DNA from: an uncultured Bacteroidales bacterium
GTDB taxonomy: Bacteria; Bacteroidota; Bacteroidia; Bacteroidales; Bacteroidaceae
Assembly: GCA_902788275.1 (NCBI GenBank)
Contig: CADAJV010000024.1
Span: 1 to 45,284, forward strand
DNA length: 45,284 bases
Reading direction: 5' to 3'
The position numbers and the translations under genes are program-made. Under the pieces are notes generated by a model. It did not search any database, was not told where the DNA came from, and worked only from the letters and a program-made list of their open reading frames with translations. Shown in pieces: positions 14,713-23,326 of the stretch (the stretch's first letter is position 1; each line of letters opens with the position of its first letter).

Positions 14713-16719
14713 ATGAAAATTATCGACAGAGACCCTTGGCTCAAGCCTTTTGAGGCAGCCATCACAGGCCGCCATCAGCATGCCATCGACAAGGAATCCG
14801 AACTGACAGGCAGCACCGGCACCTTAAAGGATTTTGCTGCCGGACACCAATACTTCGGCCTTCACCAGACGGCCAACGGCAAATGGGTTTTCCGCGAGTG
14901 GGCACCCAACGCCACCGCCATCTATCTCATTGGCGATTTTAACCACTGGCAGCAGGCCGACGACTATAAGCTGCAGCCCATAGGCACCGACGGCGTTTGG
15001 GAGATTACCCTGCCCCGTGACGCTATGCACCATGGCCAGCTCTACAAGATGCTGGTGCAGTGGCAGGGCGGTCAGGGAGAGCGCATACCGGCATGGGCCC
15101 AGCGAGTAGTGCAAGATGACCAGACAAAGATATTCAGCGCCCAGGTTTGGGCTCCGGAGAAGCCTTATAAATTCCGTCATCGCCATTTCAAGCGTCAGTC
15201 CGGCCCGCTGTTTATCTACGAATGCCATATCGGCATGGCTCAGGATGCCGAGCGAGTAGGCACCTATGAGGAATTTCGTCTCAACATCCTGCCGCGTATC
15301 AAGGAGGAAGGCTATAACTGTATACAGATAATGGCCATACAGGAGCACCCCTACTATGGCAGTTTCGGCTATCACGTCTCCAGTTTCTTTGCCCCATCAA
15401 GCCGCTTTGGCACCCCCGAGGAACTCAAGGCCCTCATCGACACCGCCCATTCCATGGGCATTGCCGTCATAATGGACCTCGTGCATAGCCACGCCGTAAA
15501 GAACGAGGTGGAGGGACTTGGCAACCTGGCTGGCGACCCCAACCAGTTTTTCTACCCCGGCGACCGCCACACACATAACCAGTGGGACAGCCTCTGCTTT
15601 GACTACGGCAAAAATCAAGTGCTCCACTTCCTGCTGAGCAACTGCCGTTACTGGCTGGAGGAGTTTCAGTTCGATGGTTTCCGTTTCGACGGCGTAACAT
15701 CCATGCTCTACTACAGCCACGGGCTCGGTGAGGATTTTCTCGACTATTCCGCCTATTTCAATGGTCATCAGGACGACAATGCCATCTGCTACCTCACCCT
15801 GGCCAATCGTCTTATCCATCAGGTCAATCCCCGCGCCATCAGCATAGCCGAAGAAGTGTCAGGCATGCCCGGTCTGGCTGCCAGCTTCGAGGATGGCGGC
15901 TACGGCTTTGACTATCGCATGGCCATGAACATTCCCGACTTCTGGATAAAGACCATCAAGGAGCTGAAAGACGAAGACTGGAAGCCCTCCGCCATTCTCT
16001 GGGAAGTCACCAACCGCCGGGCCGATGAGCACACAGTGTCCTATCTGGAAAGCCACGACCAGGCTCTGGTAGGCGACAAGACCATCATCTTCCGTCTGGT
16101 GGATGCTGACATGTACTGGCATTTCCGCAAGGGTGACGAAAACGACGCCGTCAGACGAGGTGTAGCACTCCACAAGATGTTGCGCCTTATCACCAGCTCA
16201 ACCATCAATGGTGCCTACCTCAACTTTATGGGCAATGAGTTTGGTCACCCCGAGTGGATAGACTTCCCGCGCGAGGGCAACGGATGGAGCCACAAGTATG
16301 CACGCCGCCAATGGAACCTTGTGGACAACCGCGACCTGCTCTATCACTACCTCGGCGATTTTGACCACGACATGCTGCTCACCCTCAAGAACAACACCCA
16401 TCTGCTCCAGACCAAGGTGCGCGAGGTATGGCATAACGACGGCGACCAGGTGCTGGCTTACAGCCGCGGCAAATACCTCTTTGTGTTCAATTTCAGTCCC
16501 ACCCACAGCTATGAGGGCTACGGCTTTATGATGCCCGAGGGCAAGTATAAGGTAGTGCTCAACACCGACTCCACACAGTATGGCGGCTTCGGCTTCTGCG
16601 ACGACAGCATTGAGCACTTCACCAACCACGACCCCCTGCTTGCCCGTCAGCATAAGGGATGGCTCAAGCTCTATCTGCCTGCACGCTCTGCTCAGGTACT
16701 TAAACTCATCAGTGACTGA
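14713..16719 (+). CDS. glgB: 1,4-alpha-glucan branching enzyme
   Basis: 668 residues. It makes alpha-1,6 branches in glycogen. An N-terminal CBM48-type beta domain (FREWAPNATAIYLIGDFNHW) is followed by the GH13 barrel and a C-terminal all-beta domain. Visible catalytic residues are Asp-326 in DGFRFDGVTSMLYY, Glu-380 in SIAEEVSGMP and Asp-449 in YLESHDQALVGDKT. The FMGNEFGHPEWIDFPREGN segment is typical of the eukaryote-like branching enzymes common in Bacteroidota. No glycogen synthase or phosphorylase is adjacent. It starts after a 289-nt repeat-filled gap, so it probably has its own promoter. Confidence 0.95.
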   Translation: MKIIDRDPWLKPFEAAITGRHQHAIDKESELTGSTGTLKDFAAGHQYFGLHQTANGKWVFREWAPNATAIYLIGDFNHWQQADDYKLQPIGTDGVWEITLPRDAMHHGQLYKMLVQWQGGQGERIPAWAQRVVQDDQTKIFSAQVWAPEKPYKFRHRHFKRQSGPLFIYECHIGMAQDAERVGTYEEFRLNILPRIKEEGYNCIQIMAIQEHPYYGSFGYHVSSFFAPSSRFGTPEELKALIDTAHSMGIAVIMDLVHSHAVKNEVEGLGNLAGDPNQFFYPGDRHTHNQWDSLCFDYGKNQVLHFLLSNCRYWLEEFQFDGFRFDGVTSMLYYSHGLGEDFLDYSAYFNGHQDDNAICYLTLANRLIHQVNPRAISIAEEVSGMPGLAASFEDGGYGFDYRMAMNIPDFWIKTIKELKDEDWKPSAILWEVTNRRADEHTVSYLESHDQALVGDKTIIFRLVDADMYWHFRKGDENDAVRRGVALHKMLRLITSSTINGAYLNFMGNEFGHPEWIDFPREGNGWSHKYARRQWNLVDNRDLLYHYLGDFDHDMLLTLKNNTHLLQTKVREVWHNDGDQVLAYSRGKYLFVFNFSPTHSYEGYGFMMPEGKYKVVLNTDSTQYGGFGFCDDSIEHFTNHDPLLARQHKGWLKLYLPARSAQVLKLISD

Positions 16720-16764
16720 GACTTAATAACAGTTCGCTAAAGTCCTTCTTAACATTTAACCTCG

Positions 16765-17739
16765 ATGAAAATACCCACCATCAACCTCCGTCATCAGATC
16801 CAGATGCTCTGCTGGGGATTTTTGTTTATGGGCATCATCGGTTACTGGAGTTTCCAGCACCTCCTTATACTAAACAGCTATAGTTACCTCGGCGTGAGCA
16901 ACCTTACCATTGTATGCCTGCTCATTATCGCCACGCTGCTGCCCTACTCCCTGGCCCGCCGCTGTCGGCTGGGCAATGAGTGGTATGCCCTGGCCTTTTG
17001 TCCCAGCATGCTCGGGCTCTCAGTCATTGCCAACCAGCACATAGGCGCAGCCACCATCATCACCGCAGCCCTGGCACTCACGGTTTGCATTGTCCTGGCA
17101 GTCAAGCAGCCAGCACTACGCTGCCACCCCGTCAACTCCAACCTCACCATACTTATTGTGGTGAGCATCATCTCACTATGCATCACCGACACAGACGAAC
17201 TGACCCACAACCGTAACAAACTGCAGCACCTCGTTGCAGCAGGCAAATATGAAGATGCCCTCCGTGTAGGCACCTCCAGCACAGCCACCGACTCATCGGT
17301 CTTCAACCTCAGAGCCACCGCCCTCAATCACATCCATCAGCTGGGCAGCCGCCTGTTCAACTACCCTGTCCCTCAGAGCAACAGCTATATCGCAATCTCG
17401 TCAGCACCAAGACTCTCCGCAGCCGACACCCGTGACATAACCCTCTGCAACCTGTTGCTCAGCAAAGACCTGTCCACCTTCAGCAAAGTGCTACCGCAAC
17501 TATATAATATAAATAGCGACACGCTGCCCCTACACTACAAGGAAGCCCTTGTCATTTACATGTCTCGCTCCACCAACCCCAGCCTGTCCTACGCCAACAC
17601 CCTGATAGAAACCAACTACGCAGACTTTATGGCAGAGAAAAAGAAATACCCCACCGCTTCAGAGTCTAAGAGCAAATGCTACAACCTCTACGGCGGCACC
17701 TACTTCTGGTATTACCATTTTCACCAGCTCAGCAAATAA
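16765..17739 (+). CDS. Multi-spanning membrane protein with soluble C-terminal domain, unrecognised
   Basis: 324 residues. About four hydrophobic helices lie in the first 140 residues (LCWGFLFMGIIGYW, LTIVCLLIIATLLPY, AATIITAALALTVCIVLAV, LTILIVVSIISLCI). A helical soluble part of about 180 residues follows with TPR-like spacing (LQHLVAAGKYEDALRVG). It ends with YGGTYFWYYHFHQL. It may belong to the Bacteroidota DUF6057-like membrane proteins, but I am not certain. The gap to glgB is 45 nt and to the methyltransferase 9 nt, suggesting co-transcription. The function is not inferable. Confidence 0.72.
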   Translation: MKIPTINLRHQIQMLCWGFLFMGIIGYWSFQHLLILNSYSYLGVSNLTIVCLLIIATLLPYSLARRCRLGNEWYALAFCPSMLGLSVIANQHIGAATIITAALALTVCIVLAVKQPALRCHPVNSNLTILIVVSIISLCITDTDELTHNRNKLQHLVAAGKYEDALRVGTSSTATDSSVFNLRATALNHIHQLGSRLFNYPVPQSNSYIAISSAPRLSAADTRDITLCNLLLSKDLSTFSKVLPQLYNINSDTLPLHYKEALVIYMSRSTNPSLSYANTLIETNYADFMAEKKKYPTASESKSKCYNLYGGTYFWYYHFHQLSK

Positions 17740-17748
17740 TTCCCTCAA

Positions 17749-18510
17749 ATGATAAGCAAGCAGCAAATCAAGACCATCCATTCCCTGCGGTACAAGAAAT
17801 TCCGCGACGAGAGCAATCTCTTTCTCGGCGAAGGCCCCAAAGTGGTTGAGGAATTGCTGCACACCTTCAGTTGCACCTATCTGGCCGCCACCCCCTCGTG
17901 GCTTGACGCCCACAGCCACATGCTGCCTGCCGGTGTCAGTGCCGCTGCCCTGACAGCCGATGAGTTGAGGCGCGCCAGTCTTATGGACACCCCCCAGCAA
18001 GTGCTTGCCCTATTCCGCAAGCAACCTTCGCATATACCCACAGCAGACGCCCTACAGTCAGAGCTATGCCTGGCCCTCGACACCATTCAGGACCCCGGCA
18101 ATCTAGGCACCATCCTGCGTCTGGCACGCTGGTTTGGCATTAACCATATCGTCTGCTCCAACGAGACAGCCGACATCTACTCCCCCAAGACCGTACAGTC
18201 CACCATGGGTGCCCTTGGCAAAGTCAACGTAGTCTATGCCTCCCTGCCACAGTGGCTTAGCACCCTGCCCAAGGACATACCCGTTTATGGCACATTCCTC
18301 AACGGCAGCAATATCTACAACACCCCCCTCACCGCCAACGGCATCATCGTGATGGGCAATGAGGGACAAGGCATCAGCCCCCAGGTAGCCGGCTGCATCA
18401 GTCGCAGGCTCTACATCCCGCCCTATCCACCCGGACAACCCGGCATCGAAAGCCTAAACGTCGGCATAGCCACAGCCATCACGTGTGCAGAGTTCAGACG
18501 CAGACAATAA
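17749..18510 (+). CDS. TrmH/SpoU-family RNA 2'-O-methyltransferase
   Basis: 253 residues. An N-terminal SpoU substrate-binding-like region (KQIKTIHSLRYKKFRDESN) is followed by the SPOUT knot motifs: ALDTIQDPGNLGTILRLARW (motif 1, about residues 110-129), IVMGNEGQGISP (motif 2) and LYIPPYPPGQPGIESLNVGI (motif 3, SAM site). It methylates a ribose in rRNA or tRNA; the site is not determined. It lies 9 nt after the membrane-protein gene and is followed by a 223-nt repeat gap before the glycosyltransferase. The length is as expected. Confidence 0.9.
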   Translation: MISKQQIKTIHSLRYKKFRDESNLFLGEGPKVVEELLHTFSCTYLAATPSWLDAHSHMLPAGVSAAALTADELRRASLMDTPQQVLALFRKQPSHIPTADALQSELCLALDTIQDPGNLGTILRLARWFGINHIVCSNETADIYSPKTVQSTMGALGKVNVVYASLPQWLSTLPKDIPVYGTFLNGSNIYNTPLTANGIIVMGNEGQGISPQVAGCISRRLYIPPYPPGQPGIESLNVGIATAITCAEFRRRQ

Positions 18511-18733
18511 ACACAAACCAATAACCAATAACCTAATTGAGAATTGAAAATTGAGAATTGAAAATTGAGAATTGATAATTACTTTCCGGACTTGGCGTCT
18601 ATAACCAATAACCTATAACCTAATTGAGAATTGAAAATTGAGAATTGAAAATTACTCACCCGACTAAAATATCTATAACCAATAACCAATAACCTATAAC
18701 CTATTTATAACCAACAACCAATAACAAGTCTCC
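18511..18733 (+). repeat. Gap of degenerate 7-nt repeat words
   Basis: It consists almost wholly of ATAACCA/ATAACCT and ATTGAGA/ATTGAAA heptamers. A block with ACTTTCCGGACTTGGC at about 18580-18596 recurs inverted at about 24339-24357. Confidence 0.75.
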
Positions 18734-19936
18734 ATGCCGTTATATACAGCACTCCTCTTTTTGTCAGTCACACTACTGCTACTATATATCATACTCTATT
18801 GGCGCAGCTATGTGAAAGTTGATAAACAAGAAAACGTCAACCATCAATCCACCACCTCCGCCCCCCGACCCGCCGTATGGCCGTCAATTACAGTGCTCAT
18901 CATCACCCACGACTCCGACCGCATGCTCCAGCACGCCATCGACAGCGTAGCGGCCCAGCAATACCCCAACTTTGAGATAATGGTGGTCAACAACGCCTCC
19001 ACAGATGACACCAACGATGTCATCAAGCGTTCCGCCAAGCAATACCCCAACCTGCTGCGCAGCACCCACCTGCCCCAAAACCGCAACGGCATACTCCACA
19101 TGGCCATGGCCACCACCCTTGGGGTCAGGGCAGCGCGCAAAGAGTGGATCGTGCTGCTACGCCCCAACTCCACGCCAAAGAGCCCCCTCTGGCTCCATAC
19201 CATTGCCGATGCAATCAATCGCGGCTTCCACCTATGCATAGGCTACAACCAATATTACGGTCTTGACAATGCCAAATGGGAACAGCGCGCCTCACGCTGG
19301 TATCGCAAGCGTCAGATACTTAACTACCGTGCCATCAATCGTGGCAAGCGCAAACCCATAGAGGCAGAAAGCTCCAATCTGGCCTTCCGCAAGCAAGACT
19401 TCCTGACCAACGGAGGCTACGGCCGCTGGCTCAACCTGGCCAACTACCACCAGCATCTCTACGCCAGCACCTATGCCGCCACAGGCACCGCCACAATGCT
19501 CATGCAGCCGGAGGCCCGGGTCGAGACCATGCTGCCCCCCATCTATCAACTTTGGCAGACCGACCATCAGCAAACCCGCAAAGCCTACCGCCACCTCAAC
19601 CGCTCCACCCACTTCCGGCGCACATATTACAGCCGACTCACCCTGCTCTTCATCGCCTCATTATTGATGATGCTTGCAGCCATCGGCCTTGCCATCTGGC
19701 CCATAGACTTCGCAATATTCAGCACACAAGTTCTTGAATTCCCAAACGCTCAGACCCTCAATATGCCAGGCCTGCCACCCATACCCGCACTTGCAGTATG
19801 CGCAGCCATAGTCTATGCAGCCATAGCCCTTATCCATCAGATATGCCGCACCCACTGCCGACGCCGGGACAACAAGATACTCACCACGCCAATAGTCACC
19901 AATCCCGCCAGCCTATACGAAGCTGATGAAATCTAA
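18734..19936 (+). CDS. GT2-type glycosyltransferase-like membrane protein, DxD motif absent
   Basis: 400 residues. A membrane helix at 5-25 is followed by a GT-A domain (SITVLIITHDSD, then HAIDSVAAQQYPNFEIMVVN and NASTDDT) and two C-terminal helices (LFIASLLMMLAAIGLAIW, ALAVCAAIVYAAIALIH). Family members transfer sugar from a nucleotide donor at the inner membrane. The usual DxD-bearing segment (normally like VLTDADCxP) reads IVLLRPNSTPKSPLW here, so the metal-binding aspartates are missing and activity is doubtful. The gene is followed 8 nt later by tamL, suggesting an envelope role. The start ATG 18734 precedes the first helix. Confidence 0.85.
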   Translation: MPLYTALLFLSVTLLLLYIILYWRSYVKVDKQENVNHQSTTSAPRPAVWPSITVLIITHDSDRMLQHAIDSVAAQQYPNFEIMVVNNASTDDTNDVIKRSAKQYPNLLRSTHLPQNRNGILHMAMATTLGVRAARKEWIVLLRPNSTPKSPLWLHTIADAINRGFHLCIGYNQYYGLDNAKWEQRASRWYRKRQILNYRAINRGKRKPIEAESSNLAFRKQDFLTNGGYGRWLNLANYHQHLYASTYAATGTATMLMQPEARVETMLPPIYQLWQTDHQQTRKAYRHLNRSTHFRRTYYSRLTLLFIASLLMMLAAIGLAIWPIDFAIFSTQVLEFPNAQTLNMPGLPPIPALAVCAAIVYAAIALIHQICRTHCRRRDNKILTTPIVTNPASLYEADEI

Positions 19937-19944
19937 ATAACCAA

Positions 19945-22287
19945 TTGGCAAACCATCTACACCACATACTGCGCCTGTCAGCCATCACACTGGTCATAGC
20001 CGTCATGGCAAGCTGCTCGGCAGAGAAATTTCTCGAGCCGGGAGACCGTCTGTTGACCTCCGTGAAAATAAAGAGCGACACCCCTGATGTAGATCCCTCC
20101 ATATATAAGATATACCTACGCCAGCAGCCCAACACCAAGTGGTTTAACCTCCTCAAGGTGCCGCTCGGCATCTACTGCCTCTCCTCCGCAGACACCACCA
20201 AGGCCCGCAATCGCCTGTGGCAGCGCATAGGCGAGCCCCCCGTCATATACAGCGAGCAGCAGACCATCAACTCACAAAACGCCATAGCCCTGGCCCTCAA
20301 AGACAAGGGTTACCTGCACGCCTCAGTCAGCGCCACCGCCACACCCCTGCCCAACACCCACAAGACCAAGCTTAGATACACCATCCACCCTGGCACACCC
20401 TACATCATCACCACCATCACCTACACAGCCGACGACCCCGCCATCGACAGCCTCATCAACCTCAGCATCTCCGACTCCTACCTCTACCGGGGCATGCCCT
20501 GCGACATGTCGCTGCTCGACAAGGAGCGCAGCCGCATCACCGCCATGCTTCACAACCACGGCTACTACAAGGTGCTCAAAAACTTCATCCATTACGACAT
20601 CGACACACTCGCCGGCCCCGGCAACCTCACCCTCCACCTCCGCTACGACGGCCTCACCGTCAGTCCCGACAGCAGCAATATCTACACCGTCTATCATCTG
20701 CGCGACATCAACACATCGCAAGCCCCGCTGAGAGAAAAATTCCTCCGCAGCAAGACATACCTCAGCCCCGGCCAGCTCTATCGTGAACAAGACATCAGTC
20801 GCACCTACCAGTCGCTCTCAGCCCTCGAGGCCGTCAACTATGTCCGCATACAGACAGCCGAGGCCGACTCAGCCCAGCTGGACTGCAACATCACCATTCT
20901 GCCCGAAAAGACCAACACCCTCGGCGTGGAGCTGGAGGGCACCAACACCGCCGGCAACCTGGGCGTGGCAACCAACCTCACCTACACCAACCGCAACCTC
21001 TTCCGCGGCTCCGAGGTCTGGACCACCAAGCTCAAGGGAGCCTACGAGGCCATAACAGGCCTGGAGGGCTACACCAACCAAAACTATGTCGAGCTGGGCC
21101 TCGAGACCAAGATCACCTTCCCCAAACTCATAGTGCCGTTCTTTAAATCATCAACGGTTAATGCCGAAGGCATCGCGAGCGGCTCGTCGGCTGTCGGCGG
21201 AGCCGGTGCCGACTTCAAAGAGCCGCGAGAGCGAAGCGGCAATTCTCAACTCTCAATTATCAACTCTCAATTATCAACCCTCTCCCTGCAGTTTGACACC
21301 CAGGAGCGTCCCGAGTTCCACCGCCGCGTGTTCACCGCCCTGTGGAACTACCAGTGGAGCACCCACCGCGGCCACACCACCCACCGCCTTGACCTGCCCA
21401 GCCTCAACTACGTCTATATGCCGTGGATATCGTCCACCTTCCGCCACGACTACCTTGAGTCCGACAACTACCGCTCAGCCCTCATACGCTACGCCTACGA
21501 AGACCTGCTCATCTTCAACGTGGCATACAGCCAGACCTACAGCACCTCGCGCGGAGAAAACCGCCCCAACCGACGCGTACGCATCAATCCCTACCAGCTG
21601 CAATGGTCCGTAGAGTCTGCCGGCAATCTGCTCTACGCACTCGCCTCGCCCCTCAACCTCAAGAAGAAAACCAACGGCCAGTACAGCCTCTTCAACGTAG
21701 CCTTTGCACAGTACATAAAGCTCGATTTCGACTACTCAAAGCACTACATACTCAACTCCCGCAACACCCTCGCCATCCATGCAGCCTTCGGCATAGCCCA
21801 GCCCTATGGCAACAGCCGGATAGTACCCTTTGAGAAACGCTACTTTGGCGGAGGCGCCAACGGAGTGCGTGGATGGTCAGTACGCGAGCTGGGCCCCGGC
21901 AACTACATGGGCGAAGACGGCAAGGTCGATTTCATCAACCAGACCGGCAACCTCAAGCTGCTCACCAGCATAGAGCTGCGCACCAACCTCTTCTGGAAAC
22001 TCAGCGGAGCCATCTTTGCCGACGCCGGCAATGTCTGGACCACACGCTACTACGAGACCACCGGCAAGGGAGGCCAGTTTCAGCTACGCAAATTCTGGCG
22101 ACAGATGGCCGTAGCCTACGGACTCGGACTCCGCTTCAACCTCGACTACTTCATCCTGCGCTTCGACATGGGCATGAAGGCCGTCAACCCGGCCTACCCT
22201 ACCTCCAGCCGGCAGTACCTGCCCATCATCCACCCCAAGATGTCACGCGACTTCACCTTCCACTTCGCCGTAGGACTGCCCTTCTGA
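19945..22287 (+). CDS. TamL-like lipoprotein outer-membrane assembly factor (Omp85/BamA family)
   Basis: 780 residues. The N-terminus is a signal peptide II with the lipobox around VIAVMASC (Cys-28). POTRA-like domains follow, then a C-terminal Omp85 barrel with the expected lid/beta motif region FGGGANGVRGW. The final residue is Phe (FHFAVGLPF), a classical barrel-insertion signal. A lipidated TamA-like Omp85 protein is the Bacteroidota TamL type, which works with TamB in envelope biogenesis; no tamB is in this window. The start appears to be TTG 19945, 8 nt after the GT2 gene, since no ATG precedes the signal peptide in frame. About residues 402-449 (21148-21291) are encoded by an intergenic repeat element read in frame, probably in an extracellular loop. 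Confidence 0.85.
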   Translation: MANHLHHILRLSAITLVIAVMASCSAEKFLEPGDRLLTSVKIKSDTPDVDPSIYKIYLRQQPNTKWFNLLKVPLGIYCLSSADTTKARNRLWQRIGEPPVIYSEQQTINSQNAIALALKDKGYLHASVSATATPLPNTHKTKLRYTIHPGTPYIITTITYTADDPAIDSLINLSISDSYLYRGMPCDMSLLDKERSRITAMLHNHGYYKVLKNFIHYDIDTLAGPGNLTLHLRYDGLTVSPDSSNIYTVYHLRDINTSQAPLREKFLRSKTYLSPGQLYREQDISRTYQSLSALEAVNYVRIQTAEADSAQLDCNITILPEKTNTLGVELEGTNTAGNLGVATNLTYTNRNLFRGSEVWTTKLKGAYEAITGLEGYTNQNYVELGLETKITFPKLIVPFFKSSTVNAEGIASGSSAVGGAGADFKEPRERSGNSQLSIINSQLSTLSLQFDTQERPEFHRRVFTALWNYQWSTHRGHTTHRLDLPSLNYVYMPWISSTFRHDYLESDNYRSALIRYAYEDLLIFNVAYSQTYSTSRGENRPNRRVRINPYQLQWSVESAGNLLYALASPLNLKKKTNGQYSLFNVAFAQYIKLDFDYSKHYILNSRNTLAIHAAFGIAQPYGNSRIVPFEKRYFGGGANGVRGWSVRELGPGNYMGEDGKVDFINQTGNLKLLTSIELRTNLFWKLSGAIFADAGNVWTTRYYETTGKGGQFQLRKFWRQMAVAYGLGLRFNLDYFILRFDMGMKAVNPAYPTSSRQYLPIIHPKMSRDFTFHFAVGLPF
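21181..21242 (+). repeat. Covarying hairpin element, copy C, inside tamL
   Basis: Outer stem GGCTC (21181-21185) pairs with GAGCC (21220-21224). Inner stem GTCGG (21186-21190) pairs with CCGAC (21209-21213). Bulge TTCAAA and tail GCGAGAGCGAAGCGGCAA follow. It is preceded by AATGCCGAAGGCATCGCGAG and followed by TCAATTA/TCAACTC heptamers, all in frame. Confidence 0.8.
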
Positions 22288-22305
22288 GAACCCATGCCCC
22301 ACAAT

Positions 22306-22352
22306 ATACCCACACTTTTAGGTGTGGGTAATGTGGGTAATGTGGGTATTTT
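22306..22352 (+). repeat. Left inverted repeat (47 bp) of the fragment module
   Basis: It contains three GTGGGTAAT-type 9-mers preceded by ATACCCACACTTTT. It matches the reverse complement of 22589-22635 at about 44 of 47 positions by eye. Confidence 0.8.
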
Positions 22353-22361
22353 CTCACAAAC

Positions 22362-22589
22362 ACAAAGAGGCCGCCCTGACCATTTACTCGCGCTGCCAAG
22401 CAGGGCCTCATCACCGAAACGGATTACAGCAGCGTGGCCGACCGATTCGGCGACATTGGCTCTTGCTCCGGCTACAATCGCTATATGGGCAACCCCTCAC
22501 TCTTCACCCAGCTGGAGATAGAGGCAACCACCAACTTCATCCAGTCACTCATCAACCCCAAGGGCGACCAAGGCGACGATGCAGAGTAA
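22362..22589 (+). pseudogene. Frameshifted C-terminal gene fragment
   Basis: One frame reads KEAALTIYSR, and the next frame carries on as AAKQGLITETDYSSVADRFG and stays open for about 63 more codons to TAA 22587-22589. The codon use looks protein-like. There is no start and no upstream part, and the fragment is exactly boxed by 47-bp inverted repeats. The stop codon overlaps the right repeat. I do not recognise the parent family. Confidence 0.5.
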
Positions 22590-22635
22590 AAATACCCACA
22601 TTACCCACATTACCCACAGCAAAAAGTGTGGGTAT
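22589..22635 (-). repeat. Right inverted repeat (47 bp) of the fragment module
   Basis: AAAATACCCACATTACCCAC followed by ATTACCCACAGCAAAAAG and GTGTGGGTAT is the inverted partner of 22306-22352. It differs at three central bases. Confidence 0.8.
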
Positions 22636-22789
22636 ATTTTAATTTTCCTTATGCTCTCTTATAGAATTATATATTATATTAAATATATAATATATAATTT
22701 GAATTAAAGTTATCTCTTTGATTTTCAATGAGATAAAATTTTTAATTGCGGGAAAAAGATTTTTTTAATTGTATTAAGTGTATGTATTG

Positions 22790-22850
22790 TGGGTAATGTG
22801 GGTATTTTACCCACATTACCCACATTACCCACAGCAAAAAGTGTGGGTAT
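22790..22850 (+). repeat. Third GTGGGTAAT palindrome
   Basis: A 16-bp perfect hairpin (GTGGGTAATGTGGGTA, loop TTT) is followed by a further ATTACCCAC unit and the same GTGTGGGTAT end as the right inverted repeat at 22635. Confidence 0.75.
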
Positions 22851-22866
22851 TTACGCACTTATTTAA

Positions 22867-23010
22867 TCTAATCCCCTTGAAAAAAGTTTTAACTCCGTGG
22901 AAAAAGTATCTAACTCCGTGGAAAAAAAATCTAAGAGCCTCGAGCTTTCAGTTTCAAGGCTCTTAGATTTGGTTTCAAGGCTTTTAGTTTGCGTTTCAAG
23001 GCTCTCAGAT
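22867..23010 (-). repeat. 21-bp phased repeat array 3, inverted copy of array 1
   Basis: TCTAA/TTTAA cores begin at 22867, 22888, 22909 and 22930. The flipped cores TTAGA, TTAGT and TCAGA begin at 22963, 22984 and 23005. Every step is 21 bp, and the flip is 33 bp as in array 1. Read on the minus strand, the central hairpin is followed by a T-run, like an intrinsic terminator. Confidence 0.8.
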
Positions 23011-23066
23011 TTAACTTCGATACAAATAAATAATGTACGCGCGAAATGAAAAAAGGCCTTTCGTTT

Positions 23067-23099
23067 CTTGGTGTGTATTAGAAAGTTTTCGTAACTTTG
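23067..23099 (+). promoter_or_regulatory. his operon promoter
   Basis: CTTG (23067-23070), 21 nt, then TAACTTTG (23092-23099). Transcription would start about 23104-23107, leaving almost no leader before the His-peptide ATG at 23108. Confidence 0.7.
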
Positions 23100-23107
23100 C
23101 CCACGTT

Positions 23108-23152
23108 ATGAAAAACATCAGAGCACATCACCATCACCATGAGACCAAATGA
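23108..23152 (+). CDS. his operon leader peptide
   Basis: This 14-residue open frame reads MKNIRAHHHHHETK, then TGA. It has five consecutive His codons (23126-23140), alternating CAT and CAC. It sits directly behind a consensus promoter and ahead of hisG-hisD-hisC-hisB. The composition and place are those of an attenuator sensor: with low charged tRNA-His, the ribosome would stall in the His run. It is too short for ordinary gene finding. Confidence 0.88.
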   Translation: MKNIRAHHHHHETK

Positions 23153-23156
23153 CAAC

Positions 23157-23237
23157 CATCTGGTAGGTGTAGATTATGCTCATAACTGAAGGCAAAATGA
23201 CGAGGGCTTACCGGATGACGGCGAGTCCTCCTTATTT
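23157..23237 (+). promoter_or_regulatory. his transcription attenuator (competing helices)
   Basis: The terminator is GAGGGCT (23202-23208) with AGTCCTC (23224-23230), plus CCG/CGG around GATGA, followed by CTTATTTG. The competing helix is CATCTGGTAGGT (23157-23168) with GGCTTACCGGATG (within 23206-23217), 12 pairs including three G-U. The 23157-23168 strand begins 5 nt after the leader stop codon. A ribosome at the stop would cover it and let the terminator form; a ribosome stalled at the His codons would leave it free. The U-tract is weak. Confidence 0.72.
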
Positions 23238-23280
23238 GATAGTTGATAATTGATAATTGATAGTTGATAATTGAATGCTG
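23238..23280 (+). repeat. TTGATAA/TTGATAG heptamers in the his leader
   Basis: Heptamer units TTGATAG, TTGATAA, TTGATAA and so on lie directly after the attenuator. They run into AATGCTGAAAGCATCGCGA, the same junction as at 45098-45160. Confidence 0.7.
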
Positions 23281-23326
23281 AAAGCATCGCGAGCCTCAGC
23301 ATAGTTCATGCAAACATGACTCTGCC

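Larger units (their letters stand above)
22590..23090. other. Gap before the his operon
   Basis: It contains, in order, the right inverted repeat, about 150 nt of very AT-rich sequence with TATATAATATATAA-type runs (22640-22790), a third GTGGGTAAT palindrome (22790-22850) and the 21-bp array 3. No supported gene was seen. Confidence 0.6.

Noticed and set aside
22294..22642. Overlapping ORFs after tamL
   Set aside because: They translate the inverted repeats (GNVGNVGIF) in frames different from the protein-like fragment at 22380-22589.
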